A stretch of DNA of 64,000 nt from SZAS-79 sp963844255 (GCA_963844255.1 CAWJNP010000069.1:1-64000); one strand, 5' to 3'. Counted from the stretch's first letter, positions 9,802 to 19,164 are shown. Made by a program: numbers and translations. The notes: generated by a model not told the origin, from the sequence alone.

Positions 9802-10701
9802 CTACGATTTTGCTTCCGGACTCCAGGTTTCGACGCAGCGGAACTCGGCGACCTGCAGTGCCTGGGCGCGCGGCTGCCCAAATGCGATCCAGCCGTGGCC
9901 AAGCAGCGTCATCTCCTCGCGATGCACCTTGACCTCGGCCTGTCCCTCGAGTGTCACGTAGGTGCCGTTGGAACTGTGATCGGCCAGCACAAAGTGGTCG
10001 CGCCGTCGTTCGATCATTGCATGCGCCCGCGACACCACGGCGTTGTGGATCGTGAAGTCTGCTTCGTGATCGCGCCCGATCGTCACCTTGCGGCGGTCGG
10101 GACCCATGTCGATGCGCTTGCCTTCGACTTCGAGTTCCAGCATCGCACGACCCGAACTGCGGGTCGACCCTGCGGTGATCGAGGTCATGTCCTGGTTCGC
10201 GCCCTGCCAGACGATCTCGATCAGGTCGACCTCCTTTTCCTTGCCCTTGACCGGTATCGCATACAGTTTGCGCAGGTTGCCGGTGAACATGCTGGAAAGT
10301 CCTTCGGCGGTGTCCTTGTCGGTGATGATCTGGCCCTTGGAGGCCAGGTCGCACAGGCGCGAGGCGAGGTTCACCGTGTCGCCAAACACGTCGTTGTCGC
10401 GTTCGACCACAGGCCCGCGATGAAAGCCGATGCGCAGGCCGAGGCGCGCCCCCGTCGCCGTCCCGAGCTTTTCCACCCGCATCTGCATCTCGGCCGCGGC
10501 CGCGGCGGCATCGTCGGCATCGTTGAAAACCGCCATGACCGCATCACCGATCGTCTTGACCACGCGGCCGTGCACCTCGGTCGCACAGTCCGACATCGTC
10601 TGAAGGCAGCTCCCGACCAGCGCGAACGCACGCGTATCGCCCAGTATTTCGTAGAGCGCGGTGCTGCCGGCGACATCCGCAAAGAGCACTGCACATTCCA
10701 T
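9802..10701 (-). CDS. Class III adenylate/guanylate cyclase with C-terminal FHA domain
   Basis: A 299-residue soluble protein. The cyclase domain fills residues 1-160: metal-binding Asp in VLFADVAGSTALYE, second metal Asp with adjoining Lys in VVKTIGDAVMAVF, and FGDTVNLASRL with the ribose-binding Asn. The FHA domain at about 200-275 has the phosphothreonine-binding signature VTIGRDHEADFTIHN, SRAH and SSNGTY. The protein should make cyclic nucleotide and respond to a phosphorylated partner through FHA. Lys before IGDA favours ATP over GTP. It is transcribed with the UbiD-like gene downstream but separated by 124 bp. Confidence 0.92.
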   Translation of the reverse strand: MECAVLFADVAGSTALYEILGDTRAFALVGSCLQTMSDCATEVHGRVVKTIGDAVMAVFNDADDAAAAAAEMQMRVEKLGTATGARLGLRIGFHRGPVVERDNDVFGDTVNLASRLCDLASKGQIITDKDTAEGLSSMFTGNLRKLYAIPVKGKEKEVDLIEIVWQGANQDMTSITAGSTRSSGRAMLELEVEGKRIDMGPDRRKVTIGRDHEADFTIHNAVVSRAHAMIERRRDHFVLADHSSNGTYVTLEGQAEVKVHREEMTLLGHGWIAFGQPRAQALQVAEFRCVETWSPEAKS

Positions 10702-10787
10702 GATCTAGTCTCCCATGATCTGAATTTGATTCTGCGCGCACCGGTTCGGGCTGGATTGACCTCCGTCAAACCTGATACCGGGCGCGT

Positions 10788-11975
10788 CTAGTGCAGCCCG
10801 GGGGGCAAGGCATTCCAGGCCCTGCCACTGCGCGCCATTGCGTATCCATAGTCGAACAGGGCGCGCTCGTAGGCCGGATCGAACCACTCTGCCGCCGGCA
10901 TCGAAAAGTCACTGCCGATCCAGGCACCGTGGAATTGCGCGCTTTCGCGCTCTGCACGCAGATAGATCACATACAGGTCGCCGACGCCCAGCGACTGCGT
11001 GAGCTGGTGCATCGCATGTTCGCCGAGACCAATAACCTCTGGCGGCATGACCATGTACTCCGACCTCGCGCGTCCGTTGCGTATCACCCAGAAGTCGGTC
11101 TGCCCGCTGGTTCCAAGCGTGCGTGCCGTGGCGGACCAGTCGAAATCCGGCGGCCCGATGAACGCCTGCCGGGTGATGCCGCCATCGACATGCATCTCGC
11201 TGTAACGACGCCCTTCGGCCTCGACTTCGAAATAGACGGGCGGAAGCAGGATCGGGACGGCGGCCGAGGCCAGCAGCACGCGTTGAATGAGGGCCAGCGC
11301 TTCGGGTCGCCCGCTGACCGCGATCGCGCCGATATCCCAGATCGTCTGCCGACCCGCGTAAAGATGGGTGGAGGCGACATACAGCCTGCGCCCCTTGCGG
11401 TGTTCGGTCGCGACCGCCTGCATCAGCGCCGCATCGAAATAGCGCTCGATCAGGCCCTGCAATGGCTTTGAGGAAGCAAGCGAGTCGCCGAAAATGGCGA
11501 AAACGCGCGGGCGCACGTTGATGATGTCGCGACCCGACAGCCGCGTAAACAGTTCGTGAAGCACGGCGTCATAGTCGGGTCCGAGAAACGCAAACGGCGC
11601 CGCCAACGCGCCAACACTTACACCGGTCACGACGTGAAACTGCGGCCGTGTCCCGGACCGCGTCCAGCCGGTCAGAAATCCGGCCGCAAACGATCCGTTT
11701 GCGCCACCGCCTGAAATGGCGAGCACGTTCAGCGCGTTTCGCGACGTCGCCGCAGGCGCGCTGACGGCGCCCGGTCGCTTCGTCGAAGGCCTTGTATCGT
11801 TTCCCTGGGATGACTCACCCCATTGCCTTACACCTGCGAATCCAGGCACCTGGGCCGCATCAATCAGGGCTGCCGGAATCGGCGGCAGCGGGGGCTTTTC
11901 GGCGCATGCGACAAGCGTCATCAGCGCCGCAAGGGCCGCAACCGCCCGCAACATCGCCACAGGGAGCGGCTTCAT
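10788..11975 (-). CDS. Patatin-like phospholipase lipoprotein
   Basis: A 395-residue lipid-anchored hydrolase. Seen: a lipoprotein signal with lipobox LVAC (Cys24), oxyanion loop SGGGANG (88-94), nucleophile elbow GVSVG (Ser120) and the DGG motif with Asp264 completing the Ser-Asp dyad. Patatin proteins cleave acyl chains from phospholipids or other lipids. The lipobox places it at the periplasmic face of a membrane. No clear ribosome site precedes the ATG at 11975; ATG at 11951 is an alternative. Confidence 0.9.
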   Translation of the reverse strand: MKPLPVAMLRAVAALAALMTLVACAEKPPLPPIPAALIDAAQVPGFAGVRQWGESSQGNDTRPSTKRPGAVSAPAATSRNALNVLAISGGGANGSFAAGFLTGWTRSGTRPQFHVVTGVSVGALAAPFAFLGPDYDAVLHELFTRLSGRDIINVRPRVFAIFGDSLASSKPLQGLIERYFDAALMQAVATEHRKGRRLYVASTHLYAGRQTIWDIGAIAVSGRPEALALIQRVLLASAAVPILLPPVYFEVEAEGRRYSEMHVDGGITRQAFIGPPDFDWSATARTLGTSGQTDFWVIRNGRARSEYMVMPPEVIGLGEHAMHQLTQSLGVGDLYVIYLRAERESAQFHGAWIGSDFSMPAAEWFDPAYERALFDYGYAMARSGRAWNALPPGLH

Positions 11976-12165
11976 GTGGCGCGGGGAGTGGCAGCGAGCA
12001 TCGCTGCAGCAATGCGCTTGCGTTTCATATGCAACTCCTTAGCGGTTCATTCTGCGCCGCTGCGTGCACGGGCAATTGAGGCATGTCAAACAACGGACTC
12101 GAACCGGTCGGCCTGCTCGCTTGGCCGCGCGTCCGATCCGCCCTTCCGCTCGGGTGCGTCCAGCG

Positions 12166-13026
12166 ATGTCGCAGGTATATGATCAACGCATGCTGCACTA
12201 CCGTCGCCTGCTCCTGTCGCTTTCGCTCGTCCTCGTGGTCGGGGGAGCGTGGCTCGCGCCGCTGGATGCCGGTGCGGAAATCCAGGTGCAGGCCGGCCTG
12301 AAGCGTGCCCTTGCCAGCTTCGCTGCCGCCCGCGCACTGAATGCGGTGATCTCGGTGGTCCAGGGCACCGAGATTTCGGTACAACTCGCGGGCCTCGGCC
12401 CGACATTCGCGCCTGGCCAGGTGCTCGACCCGGTGAACGACCTGGTCGAGCAGTTCTCGACTCTGATGCTGTTTGCTTCGGTCTCGTTCGGCATGCAGCT
12501 CATCCTGCTCAAGTTCGGAAGTTACTGGGCGGTTTCCGCGCTGCTGACCCTTGCGGCACTGGCCTGCGTCTGGCTGAACTGGCGCGGGCCGGACCGGCGC
12601 GGCTGGCCGACCCGGCTCCTGGTGGGACTGCTGCTCGTGCGGTTCGCGGTCCCACTGGTGGCACTTGGCAGCGAAGCGGGCTTCCAGGTGTTTCTTTCCG
12701 AGCGCTACGCCGCCGGCGAAACGAAGATCGAGCTGTCTGCGAAAAAGCTGACACTCCTGTCAACACCGCCGATCGCACTCAGGGAAGGCGAGACTCTGGG
12801 GGACCGGGTCAAACGCTGGGCTGCACAGGGTACCGACGTGGCGAGGCAAGCGGGCCAGCTGATTGACGACCTGAAGCAGGCGGCCGGCGAAATGGTGGAA
12901 CATGTCGTGATGCTGATTGCCGTGTTCCTGATACAGACGCTCGTGCTGCCGCTTGCACTCCTGTGGTGCCTGTTCAGGCTGGGCGGCATGCTGGGCAAGC
13001 TCGCCGAGGCGGCAAAGAAAGCCTGA
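12166..13026 (+). CDS. Conserved membrane protein of unknown function
   Basis: About 286 residues with an N-terminal signal-anchor (LLLSLSLVLVVGGAWLAPL), a periplasmic stretch, two or three central membrane helices (LMLFASVSFGMQLILL, AVSALLTLAALACVWL, LVGLLLVRFAVPLVAL), a charged amphipathic region and a C-terminal helix (LIAVFLIQTLVLPLALLWCL). I do not recognise a family. Codon bias is typical for the window. The start is uncertain between ATG 12166 and ATG 12190, and neither has a strong ribosome site. It runs in the same direction as the DUF1499 gene 70 bp downstream. Confidence 0.75.
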   Translation: MSQVYDQRMLHYRRLLLSLSLVLVVGGAWLAPLDAGAEIQVQAGLKRALASFAAARALNAVISVVQGTEISVQLAGLGPTFAPGQVLDPVNDLVEQFSTLMLFASVSFGMQLILLKFGSYWAVSALLTLAALACVWLNWRGPDRRGWPTRLLVGLLLVRFAVPLVALGSEAGFQVFLSERYAAGETKIELSAKKLTLLSTPPIALREGETLGDRVKRWAAQGTDVARQAGQLIDDLKQAAGEMVEHVVMLIAVFLIQTLVLPLALLWCLFRLGGMLGKLAEAAKKA

Positions 13027-13095
13027 CGCCATCCGCACTGCAAGTAGAATGCAGGTGATGCGCGAACGCCATCGTCAACCGCGAGAGTAGTCCGC

Positions 13096-13878
13096 ATGAG
13101 CCAACCGCTTCCCGTCGCGAGAAACGGCCGCATTGCGAACGCTGCCTGGGCAACGGCGCTGCTCTGCCTCGTCCTTGCCATCGCAGACGCGATTGCGGGA
13201 CTGTTTGCAGGTATCGGTTACCGGCTGGATCTCTGGGACTACCGGGACGGCATCGGCGCGCTCATGTACGTTTTCTGGCTCGCTGCCGGAACCGCAGTGC
13301 TCGCGTCTCTCGCTGCGATACTCGGCGCCACCACGGGGCGCACTGGTGCGATCGCCACCGGCCTGATCGCGCTGCTGATCGCCGGCATCACCGCCTACAT
13401 CCCCTGGAGCCTGAGACAGACCGTAAGGCGCGTCCCGCCGATCCACGACATCAGTACCGATACCGTCAACCCGCCCCATTTTTTGCGTGTCGCCGGACTG
13501 CGCAGAAAGACCGATCATCCGGTCGCCTACGACGGTCCCGAGGTTGCGGCCCTGCAGAAGAAGGGTTACCCGGACATACAGCCAATCGTGCTCAAGGCGC
13601 CGGCCGACACGGTGTTTACCACTTCACGGTCCGTGCTGCTCGGCATGGGGCTCACGTTGCTGGACGCCGATCCGGCGCAACGCAGGCTGGAGGCCACCGA
13701 CACCTCGCTGCTGTTCGGCTTCGAAGATGATTTTGTCGTTCGCATCCTGGAGGAGCCCGGCGGCTTCACGCGCGTGGACGTGCGCTCGAAATCGCGCGTA
13801 GGCAGGAGCGACCTGGGAATCAACGCCGGCCGGATCCGCCTATTCACCACGACCCTGCGGAATAAATTTAACTCTTAA
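13096..13878 (+). CDS. DUF1499-domain membrane protein
   Basis: A 260-residue protein with three N-terminal membrane helices and a C-terminal soluble DUF1499 domain. Seen: the domain entry motif PPIHDISTDTVNPP, then the conserved YPDIQPIVL region and a C-terminal part matching the family (GFEDDFVVRILEEPGGFTRV). The biochemical role of DUF1499 is not known to me. The tail of the gene is followed by a hairpin. Confidence 0.85.
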   Translation: MSQPLPVARNGRIANAAWATALLCLVLAIADAIAGLFAGIGYRLDLWDYRDGIGALMYVFWLAAGTAVLASLAAILGATTGRTGAIATGLIALLIAGITAYIPWSLRQTVRRVPPIHDISTDTVNPPHFLRVAGLRRKTDHPVAYDGPEVAALQKKGYPDIQPIVLKAPADTVFTTSRSVLLGMGLTLLDADPAQRRLEATDTSLLFGFEDDFVVRILEEPGGFTRVDVRSKSRVGRSDLGINAGRIRLFTTTLRNKFNS

Positions 13879-13884
13879 AGCAGA

Positions 13885-13907
13885 AGACCGGCTCCAGGAG
13901 CCGGTCT
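13885..13907. terminator. Hairpin between convergent genes
   Basis: AGACCGGCT (13885-13893) pairs with AGCCGGTCT (13899-13907) around a 5-nt loop, 7 bp after the DUF1499 stop. No T-run follows in either direction, so termination may be weak or Rho-assisted. It sits between convergent genes. Confidence 0.5.
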
Positions 13908-13949
13908 CGTGTCAATCAGTGTTCCGTTTCAGGAAATCCCCCCTCCTGA

Positions 13950-14405
13950 TCACCGCCCGAGCAGCAACTGCAGGATCACGCCGGTGGCGATCGCCACGAG
14001 GATGAAGTCGCCGCCTGACTGAACCCAGTGATAGCCGCGCGGCGGCGCGCTCAGGTGATTGCCGCGCCAGTCGTCGACGACGTACTGGCGATGGCGATAC
14101 TCGACCGGTAGCCGATCGCCGCGATAATAGGCGTGGTCCGGTCCGGCGCCGCGGCCGCGGCGCATCTCTTCGTTGTGCGAACGTCCGAATCCGCGCGCGT
14201 CGTGCGCGCCGCGGAAATCGCGACGATTGTCACTGCGTTCCCCGTTGCGGACTTGGTCCCTGTCGCCGCCGCGCTGCATCTGCTCACCTCGACCACGATC
14301 GCCGCGGTCACCGTGATCGCGATTTGAATTGCCCTGGGCGATGGCAAGTCCGCCCGTCGACATGGACAGTGCCATGACAACGCATACGACTGCTTTGCTG
14401 TTCAT
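13950..14405 (-). CDS. RcnB-family periplasmic protein
   Basis: A secreted protein of 151 residues with a signal peptide (MNSKAVVCVVMALSMSTGGL, cleavage after AIA/Q), a long Arg/Asp/Gly-rich low-complexity stretch, and a C-terminal RcnB-type domain (LPVEYRHRQYVVDDWRGNHL, PPRGYHWVQSGGDFILVAIA). RcnB proteins are periplasmic and linked to nickel/cobalt homeostasis in Escherichia coli; most family members are uncharacterised. The start has CGGAG upstream. Confidence 0.85.
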   Translation of the reverse strand: MNSKAVVCVVMALSMSTGGLAIAQGNSNRDHGDRGDRGRGEQMQRGGDRDQVRNGERSDNRRDFRGAHDARGFGRSHNEEMRRGRGAGPDHAYYRGDRLPVEYRHRQYVVDDWRGNHLSAPPRGYHWVQSGGDFILVAIATGVILQLLLGR

Positions 14406-14563
14406 GTGAACTCCGATTGGTTGAAAAATACGACCAGCCACTCTAGTAAGCGGATCCTGGACACACCGTGCGTCACCGCACATTTGGCGCCGCTGGCGGA
14501 AAATTCCGTGCCGGGGTGCGCTGACGCACAGACCGCGGGGCGCATGCGGCGAACACTACGTAT

Positions 14564-14969
14564 ATGGACAAGCACACACAGAACACCTCCGCCCTGCCAC
14601 GCAGTCTGCTGTTCGCCGCTCTCGCGGCGTTCGCCCTGGTCGCAGCCATTCCACCCTGGAACAGCGCACAGGCGCAATCCGCCGCCGTTGGGCACATGAG
14701 CCGGGACGCTGCCGTGCGCCTTCATGCGGACGGTCTGGCGATGGAGAAGCCGCAACGACGACAAAGGGGCGTTTGCGGCATTTCTCGCGGCCGCCGAAGA
14801 CGGCTACGCGCCCTCGCAACGACGCCTGGGCGAAATCTACGATCACGGCAACGCTGCGGTTCCGCGCGATTACGAACAGTCGATCCGCTGGTATCAGATG
14901 GCGAGCGACGGGGGCGAAGACATTCCCTGGCTCCGTTCGCACATGGCCGATCGCAACTACGGCTTCTGA
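14564..14969 (+). pseudogene. Secreted SEL1-like repeat protein, frameshifted
   Basis: The signal peptide and N-terminus are in frame 2 (ALAAFALVAAIPPWNSAQAQ, DAAVRLHADGLAME). The rest continues in frame 3 (NDDKGAFAAFLAAAEDGYAP, SQRRLGEIYDHGNAAVPRDY), which is a SEL1/TPR-type repeat. One apparent extra base near 14748-14753 separates them. Restoring the frame gives a complete protein of about 134 residues ending just before a strong terminator. That intact layout suggests a sequencing indel or a very recent mutation. Confidence 0.7.
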
Positions 14970-14992
14970 CCCGCCACGAGCGCAGCGACAAA

Positions 14993-15024
14993 GGGCCGGC
15001 TTCGCAGGAAGCCGGCCCTTTTTT
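14993..15024 (+). terminator. Strong Rho-independent terminator
   Basis: GGGCCGGCTTC (14993-15003) and GAAGCCGGCCC (15008-15018) form an 11-bp stem with loop GCAG, followed by six T. It terminates the SEL1-like gene and may also limit read-through into the convergent gene ending at 15030. Confidence 0.9.
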
Positions 15025-15029
15025 GCGTC

Positions 15030-15449
15030 TCAGTTGCCTTTCGCTGGTTCGACCGGGGTCACGAGCTCACGATAGATCCCGCCACCCTGCACACTGCCGC
15101 TCGTCGTGCCTTCGCCACGCATCCGTCGGATGCAGTCTTCACGGTCCTGCGACGGCTGGTTGTCGCAGCGGCGCAGGCGATTAGCCTCGAGCTGCGCCTT
15201 CTCGCCCCCGGCCAGACCTCCGCGCGCCGCTTCCTGGCGCGCAGCGCCGGCTTCCTGCAGGCAGGTCGCACGCTCCTGGTTGGTCTCGCCGCGCATGCAT
15301 GCGGCACGGTCCCGCTGGTAGACGGATTGCGCCTCGGACGATTTACTGTTGTCTGCCGCATGCGCCAGGCCTGCGTACAGCAGCACCCCGGTCGCGCAGC
15401 AGGCCAGCTTCAAGACGCGGGTCGCTGCCGCAATTCGGATGATTGACAT
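15030..15449 (-). CDS. Small secreted cysteine-containing protein of unknown function
   Basis: 139 residues with a signal peptide (cleavage near AHA/ADN). The mature part has paired cysteines (RAACMRGETNQERATCLQEA, RRCDNQPSQDREDCIRRMRG) spaced in a repeated C-x(10)-C fashion, suggesting two disulfides in the periplasm. It has a perfect AAGGAG ribosome site before the ATG at 15449. I know this as a recurrent uncharacterised type in Burkholderiales and assign no function. Confidence 0.8.
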   Translation of the reverse strand: MSIIRIAAATRVLKLACCATGVLLYAGLAHAADNSKSSEAQSVYQRDRAACMRGETNQERATCLQEAGAARQEAARGGLAGGEKAQLEANRLRRCDNQPSQDREDCIRRMRGEGTTSGSVQGGGIYRELVTPVEPAKGN

Positions 15450-15524
15450 GCAATTCTCCTTGGATGAACCAGAAAAGCAGAACGGCCCCGCCGGGCCGAC
15501 CTGCTGCTGACACTGCGCGAGGCA

Positions 15525-16901
15525 CTAGGCGCGCGGCTCGCCCTGCTCGTTGACGGTGATGGTCGGTCCAGCCGGCGGCGCCGACATCTGCACGCGGTGC
15601 TCCTGGCCGCGGAATTCGTAACTGACATCCCAGTAGTCTGCCTTCGCGCTCCCGGGCACGTTCTCGCAGCGCTTCACGTCCGCGCCTGCCTGACCCGAAG
15701 TACGGCCGACATTGGCACCGACCGCGGCACCGGCAACCGCGCCACCGGCCGTGGCGACATCCTTGCCTATGCCACCGCCCACCTGGTGACCGAGGATTCC
15801 GCCGAGAACGGCACCTACCAGTGCACCCGGGATGTTGACCTTGCCTTGCGCTTCGACCTGGCCGGGTTCGACCCAGCAACGCTGTTCCGGCGTACCGACC
15901 ACTGCCTTGACCGAGGTGACGTTCGCCTCGAAGGTCCGCTCGTCTCGGCGGCGACGATAATCATGCGTCGCCACGGGTGCCGCGGCGCCTGCAATCCGTA
16001 CCGAAGAGACCTGGTTGTCCATGCCCATGGAGGCCATCGTGGGATAACGACCCGGGCGCAGCAGTACGCAGCGGCCCTGGTAGCTGGCATGCTCGCAGGC
16101 CTCCCAGGACTCCCCCGCCGCCACGACCATCGACGAAGCGCGGTCGTTGAAACCGACATCCGCGGCCGTAAAATTTCCGCGCGACTCGGTGGTGGTGAAC
16201 GACCGGCCGCCGAAGCCTTCATTTTCGTAGAACGTGATCTGCGCAATGATCGGGGCAGGCGCATAGCGATTCTCCGCAATCCTCTCGTTGACGGACACTT
16301 CACGCACCGAGGAAACGCGATTGTTCATGCCCATGGAAGCCAGCGAAGGGTACTTGCCGGGCCGCAGAACTGCGCAGCGGCCGCGAAAGCGGGTGTCATC
16401 GCAGACCTCCCAGCGCGCACCCGTGACCGTCACCGACGAGGCCCGGTCGTTGAAACCGAAGCGCCTGAAGTTTTCGACCTGTTTGTCCGTCGTGAATGTA
16501 CGCCCGCCGAAACCCTCGTTCTCATGGAACGTAATCTGCGCGACAACCGGTGCCGGCGCGTAGCGGCGATCTTCAACACGTGCATTTCCGGCCACGGCCC
16601 GGACCGAAGAGACGCGGTCGTTCAAGCCCATCGAAGTCAGCGAGGGGTACCTGCCCGGGCGCAGCACAACGCAACGACCGCCGAAGCGTGCGTCCTCGCA
16701 GACTTCCCAGCGGTTGCCGGAAACGACTGCCGAGGAGGCACTGTCATTGAAACCGTACCTGCCCAGATAGTCGATCTGCTGTTCAGTGGTGAAGGATCGA
16801 CCCTTGAAGTCTTCATTCTCGTAGAACGTGGCCTGCGCGATCGCCTGCGTGACGAACGCGGCACTGCCCAGGGCCAGCGCGTTTCTCAATAGTGCATTCA
16901 T
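15525..16901 (-). CDS. Secreted triple beta/gamma-crystallin protein with glycine-zipper C-terminus
   Basis: 458 residues. After a signal peptide (cleavage near AIAQ) come three tandem beta/gamma-crystallin domains at about 24-105, 122-204 and 221-303, with a period of 99-101 residues visible as roughly 300-bp DNA repeats. Each domain has two copies of the calcium-clamp consensus (N/D)(N/D)xx(S/T)S: NDSASS 52, NDRVSS 94, NDRASS 151, NNRVSS 193, NDRASS 252, DNQVSS 295. A glycine-zipper 2TM segment follows (about 359-400, GALVGAVLGGILGHQVGGGI), then a short C-terminal domain with Cys412. Predicted: an envelope-associated calcium-binding protein. The ribosome site AGGAG precedes the ATG. Confidence 0.9.
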   Translation of the reverse strand: MNALLRNALALGSAAFVTQAIAQATFYENEDFKGRSFTTEQQIDYLGRYGFNDSASSAVVSGNRWEVCEDARFGGRCVVLRPGRYPSLTSMGLNDRVSSVRAVAGNARVEDRRYAPAPVVAQITFHENEGFGGRTFTTDKQVENFRRFGFNDRASSVTVTGARWEVCDDTRFRGRCAVLRPGKYPSLASMGMNNRVSSVREVSVNERIAENRYAPAPIIAQITFYENEGFGGRSFTTTESRGNFTAADVGFNDRASSMVVAAGESWEACEHASYQGRCVLLRPGRYPTMASMGMDNQVSSVRIAGAAAPVATHDYRRRRDERTFEANVTSVKAVVGTPEQRCWVEPGQVEAQGKVNIPGALVGAVLGGILGHQVGGGIGKDVATAGGAVAGAAVGANVGRTSGQAGADVKRCENVPGSAKADYWDVSYEFRGQEHRVQMSAPPAGPTITVNEQGEPRA

Positions 16902-17063
16902 CGGACTCTCCTGAAAGGGAGGCCACTATGCGGACCCTGCGGACCACGGTCGGTGCGAAAACGAACATAGCGACGCTATTCCAACGCCTGACCTGCGCTG
17001 TACTCCAGCGCACAGACTGCGTGCATGCCCGTGCATACATTGGAGGGCAACAGGAGTCAGAAA

Positions 17064-17525
17064 ATGCTTGCAACCCCGCGGCGGACAATCCAGATACTCT
17101 TTTTCGTCCTTGCGGCAGGGTGCGCCGGAACAGCCGGCGCACAGGGCGCACGCGGCCCACTGGCTCCACTGATGGTCGCGCCCGAACTGCTCGCACCCAC
17201 CGAGGCGGGAGGGGAGGCGGGTGAGGCCGCGCTCGATGTCGACTCGCTGAAGGAACGACTGCGCAACACCACCGCGATCGGCGTATTTACCAAGCTGGCG
17301 CTCAGCAACCAGATGGACGACTTGCTCGACCTGTTCCGCGCGCACTACGCGGGCGGTCGCACGACCGACATCGCGCTGCTGCGCCAACCCTACAACATGC
17401 TGGTGCTCAAGGTGCTTTCGCTCGTGCAGGACGGCGACCCTTCGCTGGCGCGCATGATCGCCGGTTCGCGCGAAGCCATCTGGATCATCCTCGCGGATCC
17501 GGTCAAATTCAGCACTGTCATCTGA
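17064..17525 (+). CDS. Secreted protein of unknown function
   Basis: 153 residues with an N-terminal hydrophobic signal (TIQILFFVLAAGCAGTAGAQ). The mature part is helical and conserved-looking: LKERLRNTTAIGVFTKLALS, NQMDDLLDLFRAHYAGG, LLRQPYNMLVLKVLSLVQDG. I do not recognise the family. ATG 17064 was chosen for the AGGAG site 8 nt upstream. It is followed after 40 bp by another small secreted protein, possibly in one transcript. Confidence 0.8.
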   Translation: MLATPRRTIQILFFVLAAGCAGTAGAQGARGPLAPLMVAPELLAPTEAGGEAGEAALDVDSLKERLRNTTAIGVFTKLALSNQMDDLLDLFRAHYAGGRTTDIALLRQPYNMLVLKVLSLVQDGDPSLARMIAGSREAIWIILADPVKFSTVI

Positions 17526-17565
17526 GATGGCACACGCTCGCCCGGCAGTACCTTCAAGGATGAAA

Positions 17566-17820
17566 ATGTTCACACCCGCACGTGCCGCAGCGCTTCTTCT
17601 CCCGGTCGCTCTGCTCTTCGCGGGTCAGGTACCGGCGTCAGACGATGTCGCACTGATGAAGGATCTGACCGCCGTGATCGTCCTGCTTGGCGCTCCTTGC
17701 GGAGACGTCGTCAGCGCCACCCGACAGGCCGACAACGACCATCTCGCGACCTGCAGCAACGGCATCCGCTACCGCGTGTATCTCAATTCACAGGGACGGG
17801 TCGTCGCGGTCAGACAATAG
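17566..17820 (+). CDS. Small secreted protein of unknown function
   Basis: 84 residues with a signal peptide (cleavage near VPAS/DD) and a mature domain of about 57 residues with two cysteines (GAPCGDVVSATRQADNDHLA, TCSNGIRYRVYLNSQGRVVA). The start at 17566 is favoured over 17560 because AAGG lies 6 nt before it. No function can be assigned. A short GC hairpin (17824-17836) lies between it and the convergent TRAP gene. Confidence 0.7.
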   Translation: MFTPARAAALLLPVALLFAGQVPASDDVALMKDLTAVIVLLGAPCGDVVSATRQADNDHLATCSNGIRYRVYLNSQGRVVAVRQ

Positions 17821-17841
17821 CCCCCGCGACGCGGGATACGG

Positions 17842-19164
17842 CTAGTGGGCGAGCAACTTCGGCAGCCACAGCGAGAGCGCCGGGAATGCAACGATCAGCG
17901 CCACGCGGAACAACTCGGCGACAAAGAACGGCATGACGCCGAGGAAGGTGCGGCTCATCGGCACGTCGCGCGCAAGCGAATTGATGACGAACACGTTCAT
18001 TCCCACCGGCGGCGTGATCAGCCCCAGCTCGACAACAATCAAGGCAAGGATCCCGAACCAGACCTTGAGGTCCTCGACGCTCATGCCGAAATCCAGGCCG
18101 GAAATGACGGGCCAGAAAAACGGGATCGCAAGCAGGATCATCGACAGGCTGTCCATCAGACATCCAAGGATGATCAGCGCAACCAGCAGAACAATCAGAA
18201 TCTGCATCGGCGTGAGCCCCGAACTGGACATGGCCGCAGCCGCTGCCTGCGGCACGCCTCCGCGCGCCATGAAGATGTTCAGCAACTGCGCACCGAGCAG
18301 GATGAGGTAGATCATCCCCGAGGTCTTTGCCGTATCGAGCAGCGCCGCACGCACCCCGGACCAGCGCACCGTACCCCTCAGGATGCCGAAAATTGTTACG
18401 AGGAACACCCCCACCGCCGCGGCCGGCGTCGGATTGAAAAAGCCAAAATAGATGCCCCCGATCACCATGCCGAAGATCGCGGCCACGGGACCGACCCGGA
18501 TGGTCGCCTCGATGAACTCCGCGCGCGACACGCGGTCGCCAGCAGGCCCGGAATCCGGCTTCACCCGCACGTAGATGGCGATCGTGAGAATGAAAAACAG
18601 CACCGCGATCAGTCCCGGTATGAACGCCGCGATGAACATCGTCACGATGCTCGCCTCGACAACGATCGCGTACACCACCAGCACGATGGAAGGTGGGATC
18701 AATATGCCGAGCACGCCCCCCGCAGCCAGCGTACCGGTCGCAAGTTCCGGGCTGTAGCGGTAGCGGCGCAGTTCGGGCAGTGCGACCTGCCCCATGGTCG
18801 AGGCCGTGGCAAGCGAGGATCCGCAGACGGCTCCGAAGCCCGCACACGCAGCGATTGCGGACATTGCCACCCCGCCGCGCATCCAGCCCAGCCACGCGTT
18901 TGCAGCCCGGAACAGATCGCGTGACAACCCAGCGCGTGCAGCGATATTTCCCATCAGCACGAACATCGGGAGGACGGAGAGGTCGTAGATCGAGAACTGC
19001 GAGTAGGCGAGATTCTTGAGCTGGGAAAGAAAAATCTGAGGACCGTTGAGGATCATCATCCCGCCCGCCCCCACGATGATCATCGCGTAAGCAATCGGCA
19101 GGCGGATCGCGATCAGTGCAACGAGCGCGGCGAGCCCAAGCAGCCCGATAAAGCTATGGTCCAT
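17842..19164 (-). CDS. TRAP transporter large permease (DctM-like)
   Basis: A 440-residue inner-membrane protein with about twelve hydrophobic segments, of the DctM/TRAP-T large subunit family. Seen: the N-terminal RLPIAYAMIIVGAGGMMI, GFGAVCGSSLATASTMGQVA, the characteristic GGVLGILIPPSIVLVVYAIV and the late ITPPVGMNVFVI motif. It couples solute import to a cation gradient with the small permease and periplasmic receptor encoded upstream. It ends the minus-strand P-Q-M cluster. Confidence 0.95.
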   Translation of the reverse strand: MDHSFIGLLGLAALVALIAIRLPIAYAMIIVGAGGMMILNGPQIFLSQLKNLAYSQFSIYDLSVLPMFVLMGNIAARAGLSRDLFRAANAWLGWMRGGVAMSAIAACAGFGAVCGSSLATASTMGQVALPELRRYRYSPELATGTLAAGGVLGILIPPSIVLVVYAIVVEASIVTMFIAAFIPGLIAVLFFILTIAIYVRVKPDSGPAGDRVSRAEFIEATIRVGPVAAIFGMVIGGIYFGFFNPTPAAAVGVFLVTIFGILRGTVRWSGVRAALLDTAKTSGMIYLILLGAQLLNIFMARGGVPQAAAAAMSSSGLTPMQILIVLLVALIILGCLMDSLSMILLAIPFFWPVISGLDFGMSVEDLKVWFGILALIVVELGLITPPVGMNVFVINSLARDVPMSRTFLGVMPFFVAELFRVALIVAFPALSLWLPKLLAH

